A stretch of DNA of 64,000 nucleotides from Streptomyces sp. HNM0574 (GCF_012726235.1 NZ_JAASAH010000012.1:124001-188000), one strand, 5' to 3'; shown: positions 51,868-60,891, counted from the first letter of the stretch. The notes: a model not told the origin generated them from the letters alone. Program-made: numbers and translations.

Positions 51868-52850
51868 TCCTGCTCTGTGCCGCCCGCGTACAGGGCGGTG
51901 ACCGCGGCCGCCTCGGCGGCCATCCTGTCCCGGGCCTCCTCCGGTTCGAGGATCTCCAACTCGATGCCGAACTGGAGCAGTTGGCGTACCGCGCCGAGTG
52001 CGGGCAGCCGGAGCCGCAGCGGTACCCACTCCCCGCCGTCGTCCGGCGCGTCCCCGTCCTGTTCCGGGGCGATCAGCGGGCCGGCGAGGCGGACGAAAAG
52101 GTCGAGGCGGGTGCGGCGGACGCGTACCCGGAGCGTGATCCCGGAGGGCGGTTCCTCGACGCGGCGGCGCAAGGCCTCCCAGGCGTCGGCGAGTTCGACG
52201 CCGCGCCGCCGCCGTACGGGGTCGCCGGTGACGGTGACGGAGGAGATCCGGTCGGCGCGGAACAGCTGCGGGGCGCCGCGCCGGTCGGCGACGAGGTACC
52301 AGACGCCGGCCTTGGCGACGAGCCCGTACGGGTCGACGGTGTACCGGTGCGTCTCCGTCTCGCCGCTGTGCCGGTAGCGGATGCGCAGCCTGCGGTCGGC
52401 GAGGACGGCGGGGTGCAGGGTGTCCAGGTCGACGGCGGCGGGCTCGCCCGCGCGCCAGCGTCCCGGGTCCACCAGGATGCGCCTGCTGGTGAGTTCGGCC
52501 GCGGGGCGGTGCGGTGCGGGCAGCGCGGCCATCACCTTGCGCAGGGCCGAGCCGAGCGCGTCGTCCAGGCCGAGCGCGGAGTGCGTGCTGCCCGTCGTGT
52601 GCAGCACGAACAGGGCGCGGGCCTCGTCGGCGGTGAGTCCGGTGACGTCGGTGCGGTAGCCGGGGAGCAGGGCGATGCCGCCGTTCCGGCCGCGTTCGGC
52701 GTAGACGGGGACGCCGGCGGTGGAGAGCGCCTCGACGTCGCGGTGGATGGTGCGGGCCGAGACCTCCAGGCGGCGGGCGAGTTCCTCGGCGGGGACGCGG
52801 CCGCGGGTCTGGAGCAGCAGCAGGATCGAGAGCAGTCGGTCGGCCTTCAT
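51864..52850 (-). CDS. WYL-domain transcriptional regulator (YafY type)
   Basis: Encodes 328 residues: HTH_11 (RLLSILLLLQTRGRVPAEEL, ARRLEVSARTIHRDVEALST) and a WYL ligand-sensing domain (YTVDPYGLVAKAGVWYLVAD, LFRADRISSVTV). Most likely a single-component regulator of the divergent TIGR03086-type gene at 52966. ATG at 52850. Confidence 0.9.
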   Translation of the reverse strand: MKADRLLSILLLLQTRGRVPAEELARRLEVSARTIHRDVEALSTAGVPVYAERGRNGGIALLPGYRTDVTGLTADEARALFVLHTTGSTHSALGLDDALGSALRKVMAALPAPHRPAAELTSRRILVDPGRWRAGEPAAVDLDTLHPAVLADRRLRIRYRHSGETETHRYTVDPYGLVAKAGVWYLVADRRGAPQLFRADRISSVTVTGDPVRRRRGVELADAWEALRRRVEEPPSGITLRVRVRRTRLDLFVRLAGPLIAPEQDGDAPDDGGEWVPLRLRLPALGAVRQLLQFGIELEILEPEEARDRMAAEAAAVTALYAGGTEQD

Positions 52851-52965
52851 CTCCCCAGCCTGCCGCGAGGGTTCGGAAATCATGACGGCGGGTGTCGGGT
52901 TTTCCGGGGAGAGTGCGGGCTGTCCGTACACGGCGCGGGAACGCGCGGCAGAGAGGAAGTCCGCC

Positions 52966-53580
52966 ATGACCACCACATCCACCGAAGCGCACACGCCCGT
53001 CGGCGACCCGCGTGAGCTGTACGCGCGGGCCGCCGACGTGCTGGCCGGGGTGATCGCCGAGGTGCGCCCGGAGCAGCTCGGGGACCCGACCCCGTGCGCG
53101 GACTTCGCCGTCCGCGACCTGCTCGGCCACGTCGTCGGCTCGACGCACGGGCTGGCCGGGGTCGGCGAGGGCGGCCCCGGCGAGGACCGGTCCTTCGCCG
53201 TGCGTGAGGTGCCCGACGACGGCTGGCCCGCGCTGTACGAGGAGGGCCGCTCTCGGTTCGTCGCGGCCTGGTCGGACGGGGCGAAGCTGGAGCGCCCCTT
53301 CGCGGTGCCGTGGGGGACGGTGCCGGGCCGCGGGGTGCTGGCCGGCGCGGTGATGGAGTCCCTCGCGCACGCCTGGGACCTGGCGCGGGCGATCGGCGCC
53401 GGACCGCTGCCCGAGCAGGAACTGGCCGCGCACGTCCTGGAGTTGACCCGCACCATGGTCCCCGCCGAGCGGCGCGGGCCCGGGGTGCCGTTCGGCCCGG
53501 TGCGGGAGGCCCCGGAGGGCACGGACGCGTACGGGCGGCTCGCGGCCTGGCTGGGCCGGGACGTCACCGGCCGGGAGTGA
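52966..53580 (+). CDS. TIGR03086-type DinB-fold metal-binding protein
   Basis: Encodes 204 residues: LYARAADVLAGVIAEVRPEQ, DPTPCADFAVRDLLGHVVG with a His, and VMESLAHAWDLARAIG with a second His, matching the TIGR03086 family related to mycothiol-dependent maleylpyruvate isomerase (three-His metal site). May be a mycothiol S-transferase; not shown. GAGAGGAAG precedes ATG. Divergent from the WYL regulator. Confidence 0.85.
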   Translation: MTTTSTEAHTPVGDPRELYARAADVLAGVIAEVRPEQLGDPTPCADFAVRDLLGHVVGSTHGLAGVGEGGPGEDRSFAVREVPDDGWPALYEEGRSRFVAAWSDGAKLERPFAVPWGTVPGRGVLAGAVMESLAHAWDLARAIGAGPLPEQELAAHVLELTRTMVPAERRGPGVPFGPVREAPEGTDAYGRLAAWLGRDVTGRE

Positions 53581-53597
53581 GCCCGGCGGCGGCCCGG

Positions 53598-54851
53598 TCA
53601 GCTCTCCAGCAGGCGCTGGCCCACGTACTCGCCCTCGGCCGGGCCGCCGGGGACGGCGAACAGGGCGCTGGACTCGTGCCGGATGAAGCGGGAGAGCGCG
53701 TCGCCGCGGTCGAGCTTCCGCTGGACGGGGACGAAGCCGCGCAGCGGGTCCGCCTGCCAGGCGATGAACAGCAGCCCGGCGTCCGGCGCCCCGTCCTCGC
53801 GGAAGCCGTCGTGGTACGAGTACGGGCGGCGCAGCATCGCGGCGCCGCCGTTGGTGTCCGGCGAGGTGACGCGGACGTGCGCGTCGGCCGCGATGAGCAG
53901 TTCGCCGTCCTTGCCGGTCTTCTCCAGGTCGGGCTCGGTGTGTTCGCCGCCGCCGCTGAGCGGGGCGCCGTCGGACTTCCGGCGTCCGATGACCTTCTCC
54001 TGCTCGGCGAGGCCGTGGCCCTCCCAGTCGTCCAGCAGCATCCGGATGCGGCGGACGACGGCGTAGGAGCCGTGCGCCATCCACTCCGGGGTGCCGTTCT
54101 CCGGCACGAACACCCGCCGGTCGAAGTCGGGTTCGGCGGGCTTCGGGTTGTTGGTGCCGTCGACCTGGCCCATGAGGTTCCGGACGGTCATCGGCTTCGC
54201 GGTGGCGCCGGGGGAGCGGTTGAAGCCGCTCATCTGCCAGCGCAGCCGGGCTGCCGGGGAGTCGGCGGCCTGCCGCTGGAGGGCGCGCAGGGCGTGGAAG
54301 GCGACGAGCGCGTCGTCGGCGCCGATCTGGATCCACAGGTCGCCGTCGGAGCGGTCCGTATCGAGCGCGTCGGCGGAGAACCGGGGGAGCGGCGCGAGTT
54401 CGCGCGGGCGCTGTGCGGTGAGCCCGGTGCGGGAGAAGAAGCCGTGCCCGAAGCCGAAGGTGACGGTCAGCGAGGACGGGCCCGCGTCCAGGGCGACGCC
54501 GGTGTCCTCGGCGGGCGGCTCGCCCGCCATCAGCTCGCGCGCCGTGCGCGACCAGCGGCGCAGCAGCGCGGCGGCTTCCTTGCGGCCCGCGTCCGGCTTC
54601 AGGTCGAAGGCGAGCAGGTGTCCGTGCGCCTGCTGCGGCGTGAGGATGCCCGCCTGGTGGGTGCCGTGGAAGGGGACGCGGGACGAGCCCAGGGTGGTCA
54701 GCGCCGTCGGCTCGTCCCGCGTCGCGGCGTACGCGCCCGCGCCGCCGGCGGCGCCCAGCGCGAGGCCGCCCGCGCCGGCCGCGCCGACGGTGCCGAGCAG
54801 GCGGCGGCGGGTGACGGTTCGGGCTGCGGGGTCCTGGTCCTGCTGTGTCAT
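53598..54851 (-). CDS. dtpA: Tat-exported DyP-type heme peroxidase DtpA
   Basis: Encodes 417 residues: Tat signal (TVTRRRLLGTVGAAGAGG), and DyP domain with GQVDGTNNP (GxxDG distal Asp) and FIRHESSALF with a His near the end as proximal ligand. It is exported folded through Tat. In S. lividans the homologue DtpA works with Sco and ECuC to assemble the copper radical oxidase GlxA, needed for hyphal tip development. Last in the minus-strand copper run. Confidence 0.92.
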   Translation of the reverse strand: MTQQDQDPAARTVTRRRLLGTVGAAGAGGLALGAAGGAGAYAATRDEPTALTTLGSSRVPFHGTHQAGILTPQQAHGHLLAFDLKPDAGRKEAAALLRRWSRTARELMAGEPPAEDTGVALDAGPSSLTVTFGFGHGFFSRTGLTAQRPRELAPLPRFSADALDTDRSDGDLWIQIGADDALVAFHALRALQRQAADSPAARLRWQMSGFNRSPGATAKPMTVRNLMGQVDGTNNPKPAEPDFDRRVFVPENGTPEWMAHGSYAVVRRIRMLLDDWEGHGLAEQEKVIGRRKSDGAPLSGGGEHTEPDLEKTGKDGELLIAADAHVRVTSPDTNGGAAMLRRPYSYHDGFREDGAPDAGLLFIAWQADPLRGFVPVQRKLDRGDALSRFIRHESSALFAVPGGPAEGEYVGQRLLES

Positions 54852-54898
54852 GACGGTCCGGTTCTCGTGCGCGGGGCGGGTGGGCGTGGGCGGCCTGG

Positions 54899-56905
54899 TC
54901 AGCCGATGTGGACGGTGCGGGTCTCGGTCACCTGGTCGATGTCGGACGTGCGGACGGTGACCGCCGCCTTCCACGTTCCGGGCAGCGGGAGCTGGACGTC
55001 CTCGGCACGCCACTCGCCCTCGCGCCCCGGTACGGGTTCGGGCGTGACGGGCAGCGGGCCGATGTCCTTCGCGGGGAGGGTGAACGCGATCTTCACCTCG
55101 GGCGCGTCCACGGGGCTGCCGTCCGGCGCGGTGGCCGTGAGGCGCAGGGTGTTGTCGCCGGTGCGGCCGGGGGTGAGCCGGAGCGCGGCCGTCCCCTTGC
55201 CGTCCGGGCCGCCGGTGTCGAAGGCGATCCGGACCGGCCACTCGGTCCGCCCGGCGTGCTCGTGCGCGGCCGGGCCGGACGCGCCGTCGCCGGCGGCGGC
55301 CTCGGTGCGGGCGGGTTCGGTGCCGGTGAGCGCCGTCGTCACGGCGAGCAGGACGACGGCGATGCCCGCCTCGACGAGCACCGAGCGGCGCAGCCCGCTG
55401 CGTTCCGGATCGGCGTCCCGCTGCCTGCGCCGCCGGGCGTCGTCGGCGGCGGCCCGCTGCCGCGCGAGCTGCGCGGCCCGCACGGGGTCGGGGTCCAACG
55501 GGGCGGTGCCGTCGGCGAGTTCGGGTTCCGTTTCGGTCGCGGCGGTGCGTGCCGGGCCGGACGTCGTCGCTGTCGCTGTGCTCAGCTGGGCCGGTTCGGC
55601 GTCCGCCGCCGGGGACGGGGCGGGGACCGGGGCCGAGGGGTCGGCGAGGCGGGAGGTCCAGCGGCGGGAGGCGCGGGCGACGAGCAGGAGGACGGCGACG
55701 ATGCCGACCTTGACCAGCAGGAGCCGCCCGTACGAGGTCCCGGTCAGCGCGTCCCAGGAGCCGACCTGGCGCCAGGACTGGTAGATGCCCGTCGCCGCGA
55801 GCGCCGCCACGCTCCAGAAGGCGTAGCCGGAGAACCGCCGTACGGAGGCGCTCTCCACCGGCGGGCCCCAGGTCAGGGCCGTCAGCAGGGCGACGAGGCC
55901 GCCGAGCCAGGCGGCCATGGCCAGCAGGTGCACCACGTCCATGGGCATGGCGAGCCAGGGCTGGATGCCGGTCGAGGCGTGCTCGGCGGCGGCCCAGGTC
56001 GCCGCGAGTCCGAGCGCCACGACGCCGCCTGCCGACCACAGTCCGAGGGCACGGCCCGTCCGTGCCTTGAACAGCAGCGGGAGGCAGAGGGCCGCGGCGC
56101 CGAGCAGCAGCAGCCGGGCGGCGAGGGCGATGCCGGGCTTGGTGCCGAGCACGTCCCGCAGCCCGCCGAGGTCGAGCACGTCCGCGAACCGTCCCGACCC
56201 GGTGTACGGGGTGCGGAGCAGCAGCAGCGCGAGCGTGGCGGCGGCCAGCGTCACCCAGCCGGTGACGACGACGCGCCGCACCGGGCGCTCGGCGCCGCCG
56301 CGCGGACGGCAGGCGAGCGCGAACAGGGCGCCGCCGACGAGCAGCACGAAGCCCGCGTAGGCGGCGTACCTGCCGACCTCGTACAGGCTGCCGACGGCGC
56401 CGCCGCCCGGCCCCGGTCCTGCCGTCTGCTCGGGCACCTTGGCCGAGGTCTTCGACGGGGCGCCGATGGAGAAGGTGAAGGCGCCCGAGACGGGGTGGCT
56501 GTCGGCCGAGACGGCCTGCCAGGCGACGGTGTAGGTGCCCTTGCCCAGGCCGGACTTGAGCCCCGTGGCCCGCTTCGCGGCCGCCCCGCCGCCGCCCTCC
56601 GCGCCGGCGTCCCTGACCTTGCCGGTGTCGACGCGTTCACCGTCCGGGCCGAGGACGCGGAGCGAGCCGTCGGACATCGAGACGCCCTCGGAGAAGGAGA
56701 GGACGACCTGCCGGGGAGCGCTGTCGACCACCGAGTTCTCCGCCGGGTTGCTGTCCGTCAGCGCGGCGTGCGCGGACGCGGGCGCGGCGGCGCCGAGGAC
56801 GCAGAGCAGCGCGGCGCACAGCACGGCGGGAAGCGCCCGGGTCCCGGACCGGAGGCGGAACCGGAACCGGAACGGGCGGCGCGGGGCGGTGGCGGTCGGC
56901 AGCAC
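54899..56905 (-). CDS. fused CopC-CopD copper-resistance protein
   Basis: Encodes 668 residues: signal peptide, CopC domain (mature N terminus HAALTDSNPAENSVVDSAP, SADSHPVSGAFTFSIG with Cu-binding His), CopD domain with about eight helices, and a C-terminal YtkA-like extracellular domain (GKGTAALRLTPGRTGDNTL, PDGSPVDAPEVKIAFTLP). Copper import or tolerance. The GTG start has GAGGGA ahead. The n-region is odd: FRFRFRLR encoded by a TTCCGG tract. 11-base gap from ecuC. Confidence 0.9.
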   Translation of the reverse strand: MLPTATAPRRPFRFRFRLRSGTRALPAVLCAALLCVLGAAAPASAHAALTDSNPAENSVVDSAPRQVVLSFSEGVSMSDGSLRVLGPDGERVDTGKVRDAGAEGGGGAAAKRATGLKSGLGKGTYTVAWQAVSADSHPVSGAFTFSIGAPSKTSAKVPEQTAGPGPGGGAVGSLYEVGRYAAYAGFVLLVGGALFALACRPRGGAERPVRRVVVTGWVTLAAATLALLLLRTPYTGSGRFADVLDLGGLRDVLGTKPGIALAARLLLLGAAALCLPLLFKARTGRALGLWSAGGVVALGLAATWAAAEHASTGIQPWLAMPMDVVHLLAMAAWLGGLVALLTALTWGPPVESASVRRFSGYAFWSVAALAATGIYQSWRQVGSWDALTGTSYGRLLLVKVGIVAVLLLVARASRRWTSRLADPSAPVPAPSPAADAEPAQLSTATATTSGPARTAATETEPELADGTAPLDPDPVRAAQLARQRAAADDARRRRQRDADPERSGLRRSVLVEAGIAVVLLAVTTALTGTEPARTEAAAGDGASGPAAHEHAGRTEWPVRIAFDTGGPDGKGTAALRLTPGRTGDNTLRLTATAPDGSPVDAPEVKIAFTLPAKDIGPLPVTPEPVPGREGEWRAEDVQLPLPGTWKAAVTVRTSDIDQVTETRTVHIG
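56856..56873. repeat. CCGGAA hexanucleotide tract
   Basis: Three units, translated on the minus strand as Phe-Arg repeats in the CopCD signal peptide n-region, a frame different from the Ser-Gly uses. Confidence 0.8.
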
Positions 56906-56916
56906 GTGTCAGTCCC

Positions 56917-57414
56917 TCACTTCTCCGGCTGGTGGTTGGCGGCCTTCACCGGGACGGTGACCTTCACCGGGCCCGACTTCTCGAAGTGCAGCGTGATGCG
57001 CACCTTCTCGCCCTCTTCCGGCTTCTTCGCCAGGTCGTGGAACATCAGGTGGTTGCCGCCGCGCGCCAGCTTCAGCTTGCCGTGCGCCGGGACGGGCAGC
57101 GACTTCACGCGCTGCATCGTCTGGCCCACGGTCTCGTGCATCTCGGCCTTCTTCGCGAAGTCCGCGGTGACGGAGGTGAGTTCGTCCGCCTCGTCGCCGT
57201 CGTTGCGCACGGTGAGGAAGCCGCCGGCCATGGTGTCCATGATCGGCTGCGGCATGTACGCGCCGCTGACCTTCAGTTCGGGCTCCGCCTCGGACGCGCA
57301 GGCGCCGAGGGCGAGCGGGCCGGTCAGCGCGAGCGCGACGGAAGCGAGCGTTCCGCGCCGGAGGAGGCCGCGACGGGCGGTGCCGGAGGGGTTGCTCGGG
57401 CGGGTGCTGCTCAT
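56917..57414 (-). CDS. ecuC: PCuAC copper chaperone lipoprotein ECuC
   Basis: Encodes 165 residues: lipoprotein signal with lipobox around Cys39 (LALGAC), and the PCuAC Cu(I) motif His93, Met100, His122, Met124 (EMHETVGQTM, RGGNHLMFHD). Extracellular Cu chaperone; in S. lividans ECuC and Sco pass copper on for GlxA and oxidases. ATG overlaps sco stop (ATGA). Confidence 0.92.
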   Translation of the reverse strand: MSSTRPSNPSGTARRGLLRRGTLASVALALTGPLALGACASEAEPELKVSGAYMPQPIMDTMAGGFLTVRNDGDEADELTSVTADFAKKAEMHETVGQTMQRVKSLPVPAHGKLKLARGGNHLMFHDLAKKPEEGEKVRITLHFEKSGPVKVTVPVKAANHQPEK

Positions 57415-58073
57415 GGCTTCTGTCCCTTGATGATCTTCGGGAGTTCCTTCTCCAGGACCTCCGGCGTGCTGTTGCCCTCGGTGTAGAGGACGTGGGCCTT
57501 GTCGTCCTTCGGCGAGAAGGCGAGGAGCTGCGACCCGTGCGAGGAGACGATGTCCCCGTTCTTCTTCTCGTAGCTCGGCTCGACGCTGACGCCGACGCTC
57601 CGCGCGGCCTTCTGGATGGTCTTGAAGTCACCGGTCAGGCCGGTGAAGGACGGGTCCTGGCCGCGCAGCCACTCGCCCAGCTGCTTCGGGGTGTCGCGCT
57701 CGGGGTCGGTGGTGACGAACACGACCTCCAGCTCGTCCTGCTCGGCCTTGCTGAGCTTGGACTTCGCGACGGCGATGTTGCTCATCGTGAGCGGGCAGAT
57801 GTCCGGGCAGTTGGTGTACCCGAAGTAGAGGAGCACCGGCTTGCCCTTGGTCTCCTCGGCCAGGTCGTACGACTCGCCCTTCGTGTCGGTGAGCTTCAAG
57901 TCCGGCTTCTCGAAGGGCGAGTCGAGGACCGCGCCGCCCTTCTTCTGCGGCTCGACGCTGGCGGCCGGCCCGTCCTCGGAACCGGAATCCGAACCGGAAC
58001 CGGAGCAGGCGGACAGCGTGAGGGCCGCGGCCGCGACGAGGGCGAGGGCGACGGGGGTCTTGGGCTTTCGCAT
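57411..58073 (-). CDS. sco: Sco-family copper chaperone lipoprotein
   Basis: Encodes 220 residues: lipobox LSAC (Cys23), Ser/Gly linker from a CCGGAA tract, thioredoxin fold with copper motif Cys89-x3-Cys93 (YTNCPDICPLT) and His179 (VSSHGSQLLAFS). Metallates cytochrome oxidase or GlxA-like targets. Coupled to ecuC. Confidence 0.93.
   Translation of the reverse strand: MRKPKTPVALALVAAAALTLSACSGSGSDSGSEDGPAASVEPQKKGGAVLDSPFEKPDLKLTDTKGESYDLAEETKGKPVLLYFGYTNCPDICPLTMSNIAVAKSKLSKAEQDELEVVFVTTDPERDTPKQLGEWLRGQDPSFTGLTGDFKTIQKAARSVGVSVEPSYEKKNGDIVSSHGSQLLAFSPKDDKAHVLYTEGNSTPEVLEKELPKIIKGQKP
57977..58004. repeat. CCGGAA hexanucleotide tract
   Basis: Run encoding the Ser-Gly linker immediately after the lipobox of Sco. 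Confidence 0.7.
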
Positions 58074-58215
58074 GGGGTGGTGGCTTTCTCCCAGATGGTC
58101 ACGGGCTGCGGGCGGGGCGCGCCACGGCCCGGGCCCGCGGCCCCCGTACGGCCGTGAAGGCTCGTACGGGGAGGCCGCGTTGCCCGGGCGCGGGCGCGCC
58201 CGCCCGCGGTGGGGG

Positions 58216-58968
58216 TCAGGTCGAGGACGAGGTCTGCGCGGCGCGGCGGCGCCCGGCCGTGAGGCCGAAGGCCACGCCCGCGACGCCGACGGCGATGCCG
58301 GCGCCGCCGAGCACCCGCGCGGTGGTGTCGGTCCCGCCCCCGGAACCGGCGGCGGACTGCTCGCCGTCGCCGGAGTTCTGCTGTTCACCGGCCGCGGCGG
58401 CCCCGCCGTGCGCGGAGTCCCCGGCGGGGGTGAGGTGGAGCACGGGGGCCGGGCTCTCGGGCTCGGGCTTGCCCTTCTCCGGCTCCTCGATCCAGCGCAC
58501 GACCTCGTCGTTGTCGTACGTCTGGAGGGCCTTGAACGCCATCACGTCCGCGTCGTGCGGCAGCGCGCCCATCGACACGGGGAACTGCTGGAACTCGCCG
58601 GGCCCGATCTTCCCGCCGCTCCAGGTGATCTTCGTGACGGCCTCGGTGATCTTCTCGCCGTGCGACTCCAGCGGCTTGTCCAGCTTCGACTTGGTGACCT
58701 TCACGTCCCAGCCCGGCACGGGCTGCGGCATCACCGAGGCGAGCGGCTGGTCGGTGGGGAAGTTGACCTCGACCTTCGTCGTCGAGGCGTCGTCCCGCTC
58801 GTTCGGGACCTTGAAGTCGACGGTGGCGAAGCCGCCCTGCTCGGCCTCCTCCGGGTCGACGGTCACGTGCGCGAAGGCCGGAGCGGCGCACAGGAGAACG
58901 GCACCGGCGGCGAACGCGCCGACGGCCGCGGTACGGCGGCGGGTGGTGAACTTCTGCCTGATCATCAT
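58216..58968 (-). CDS. YcnI-family (DUF1775) copper-associated protein
   Basis: Encodes 250 residues: signal peptide ending at AFA, then mature HVTVDPEEAEQGGFATVDFK, where the N-terminal His binds Cu(II) in B. subtilis YcnI, VPGWDVKVTKSKLDKPLES and WSGGKIGPGEFQQFPVSMG, a Ser/Gly linker and a C-terminal membrane anchor. Membrane-tethered outside the cell; copper metallochaperone role is from the family. Two adjacent ATGs; the first is used. Confidence 0.9.
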   Translation of the reverse strand: MMIRQKFTTRRRTAAVGAFAAGAVLLCAAPAFAHVTVDPEEAEQGGFATVDFKVPNERDDASTTKVEVNFPTDQPLASVMPQPVPGWDVKVTKSKLDKPLESHGEKITEAVTKITWSGGKIGPGEFQQFPVSMGALPHDADVMAFKALQTYDNDEVVRWIEEPEKGKPEPESPAPVLHLTPAGDSAHGGAAAAGEQQNSGDGEQSAAGSGGGTDTTARVLGGAGIAVGVAGVAFGLTAGRRRAAQTSSST

Positions 58969-59048
58969 CGGTTCTGCTCCTGACGGCAGTAGGCGGTACG
59001 GACGGAAGACGGGACGCACCGCCGGGGTCACCCGGCGACTTCGGAGGC

Positions 59049-59069
59049 CGAACCGGAACCCGAACCGGA
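59049..59069. repeat. CCGGAA hexanucleotide tract, intergenic
   Basis: CGAACCGGAACCCGAACCGGA lies in noncoding DNA upstream of ycnI, so this copy is not under protein-level selection. Confidence 0.7.
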
Positions 59070-59193
59070 CGCGGGAGCGCGTCCGGGCGGGCACGACGGA
59101 CGGGTACGCGGTCGTCGTCCGCGTACGGGGGGTCCGGGGTGCTCGCGGTGCGCCGCGGCCGCGCACGTCACCGCCGTCCGGCGGCGCGGTGCG

Positions 59194-60120
59194 TCAGGCC
59201 GCGAGGGCGAGTTCCGCGCTTGCGGAGCCCGCCCGGTGATCCGTCCGCCGCGGCGGACCGCGCCGGTGCACGGCGTGCTGCAGGAGAACGGGCCGGGGCG
59301 CGGTGGCCTCGCCCGCGCGCACGGTGGCCCGGCGCGGCGGCGCGGCCGGGAACAGCCCGGCGCACAGCGCCCGTACGTACGCCAGCGCGCGGCGCAGCGC
59401 GCCGACGGGGAGCAGTTCGGCGGCCGAGGTGACCGCGGCCGAGCGGGCCGAGAGCCGCAACAGCCGCCACAGCGCGGACTCCCCGCGCCGCAGCAGCCAG
59501 CCGAGCACCAGCGCCGCGAGGACGTGACCGGCCAGCATCGGCACGTCGAGCAGGGAGAGTGCGGCGTGCGCCGCGTGCCGGAGGCAGGCGAGCGGGTCGC
59601 CGGCGGCGAGCGCGTCGGCGGCGCCGTGGCCGCCGTGCGCGCCGTAACCACCGGCGGCGCTCGCGGAATCGAGCCCTCCGCCCGAACCGGAACCCGAACC
59701 GGAACCGGCCGCCGCACTCGGCGAGAGGCCCGCGTCGGAGACGACCCGGCGTGCCTCGGCCTCGGTCAGCGGGCCGCGCGCGTGCTCGTTGCACAGCAGC
59801 TGCCGGGCCAGTCCGAAGATCTCGCGGCTCTCGCCGCTCCCGCCCTGCGGGCCGCGCGGCACGGCCTGTTGGCCGCAGGAGAAGACGGTGTGCAGCGCGA
59901 GCTGCCCGACCGTGAGCAGCGCGGCGATGCCGGGGAGGGAGCGTTCGCGTCCGGCCAGCGGCACGGCGACGGCGAGCACCAGGACGGAGGCGGTCACCAG
60001 CGAACCGAGCGGCAGCGCCTGGCCTCCGGTGGCGAGCGCGTGCCCGGCGGCGGACAGCGTCACACAGGCCGCGGTGAACACCGCGGCCCGCAGCAGTCTG
60101 AGATCCGCCCCGGCAGTCAT
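59194..60120 (-). CDS. integral membrane protein of the copper cluster
   Basis: Encodes 308 residues with about four to five membrane helices (LLRAAVFTAACVTLSAAGHAL, LGSLVTASVLVLAVAVPLAG, IAALLTVGQLALHTVFSCGQ, DVPMLAGHVLAALVLGWLLRR) and His-bearing sections (LARQLLCNEHARG, GAHGGHGAADAL). A Ser-Gly linker SGSGSGSGGG comes from a CCGGAA tract at 59683-59708. First in the minus-strand copper run, 225 bases before ycnI. No named family. Confidence 0.72.
   Translation of the reverse strand: MTAGADLRLLRAAVFTAACVTLSAAGHALATGGQALPLGSLVTASVLVLAVAVPLAGRERSLPGIAALLTVGQLALHTVFSCGQQAVPRGPQGGSGESREIFGLARQLLCNEHARGPLTEAEARRVVSDAGLSPSAAAGSGSGSGSGGGLDSASAAGGYGAHGGHGAADALAAGDPLACLRHAAHAALSLLDVPMLAGHVLAALVLGWLLRRGESALWRLLRLSARSAAVTSAAELLPVGALRRALAYVRALCAGLFPAAPPRRATVRAGEATAPRPVLLQHAVHRRGPPRRTDHRAGSASAELALAA
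59683..59708. repeat. CCGGAA hexanucleotide tract
   Basis: Run encoding the Ser-Gly linker of the membrane protein. Confidence 0.75.
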
Positions 60121-60200
60121 GGCCGCGCCATCATCTCACCGCGCGGGGGCGTGACATACGGCAGGGTGCGGGCATGCCGGGACCCCTCGCCCCGGCCCCG

Positions 60201-60245
60201 TGTCCAGACTGTGTCCAGATCTCGTCACGCCATGCCGGACATGTC
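60201..60245. repeat. TGTCCAGA direct repeat and GACATGTC palindrome
   Basis: TGTCCAGA at 60201-60208 and 60212-60219 (11-base period, one helical turn), then GACATGTC at 60238-60245 followed by TGG. Between divergent copper-cluster and RsbW-like genes; possible operator. Confidence 0.6.
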
Positions 60246-60372
60246 TGGTCCGAATGGACGGCATCGCATGTCTGACGTGCGTAGTGACCGCCCACCTCGG
60301 CAATAGGTATCAATGCGGCCGGGGCGGCCCCGAGGGCCAACCGTCGAGCCCCGTCCTGTTGGAGGGTTGAGC

Positions 60373-60891
60373 ATGAGCATGTGGTGGTGTCTCCAGCTGC
60401 GGCGCGAGGTTGCCAGCGTGCCGCTGGCCCGCAGGCTCCTCCTCGGGGCGATGGAGACGGCGGGGGTGGACCGGGATATTTCCTACGAGTTGTCCGTCGC
60501 GCTCACCGAGGCGTGTGCCAACGCGGTGGAGCACGGCGTCGGCGCCCGGTCTGAGACGTTCTGTGTGACCGCGTATCTCGACGGTGACGAGTGCCGCATC
60601 GAAGTGGCCGACAGCGGGCCCGGGTTCTCACGCGCCGTGCGGCGCACGCCCCGGGGCGTCGCCGAGGGCACGGCCGTCGCGGACACCGAAGCCGAGGCGG
60701 GACGCGGGCTGTTCATGATCGAGTCGCTCGCCGACTCGGTACGGGTGCGCAACCGCCCCGGCCGCGGCGGCGCCGTGATCAGCTTCGCCAAGACGCTCAA
60801 GTGGCAGGAGGAGCACGGGAACCCGGCGCCCGGCGCGCCCCGCGGCTCCGCCAGGTTCGACCGCGACGCGGAACTGCTGAAGGCCGGCTGA
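60373..60891 (+). CDS. RsbW-like ATP-binding (anti-sigma-type) serine kinase domain protein
   Basis: Encodes 172 residues with HATPase fold: YELSVALTEACANAVEHGVG (N box), IEVADSGPGFSRA (G1), EAGRGLFMIESLADSVRV (G2). Such proteins are usually anti-sigma factors or regulators paired with PP2C phosphatases, one of which is encoded downstream on the opposite strand. ATG at 60373 has GGAGGG seven bases ahead. Confidence 0.88.
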   Translation: MSMWWCLQLRREVASVPLARRLLLGAMETAGVDRDISYELSVALTEACANAVEHGVGARSETFCVTAYLDGDECRIEVADSGPGFSRAVRRTPRGVAEGTAVADTEAEAGRGLFMIESLADSVRVRNRPGRGGAVISFAKTLKWQEEHGNPAPGAPRGSARFDRDAELLKAG

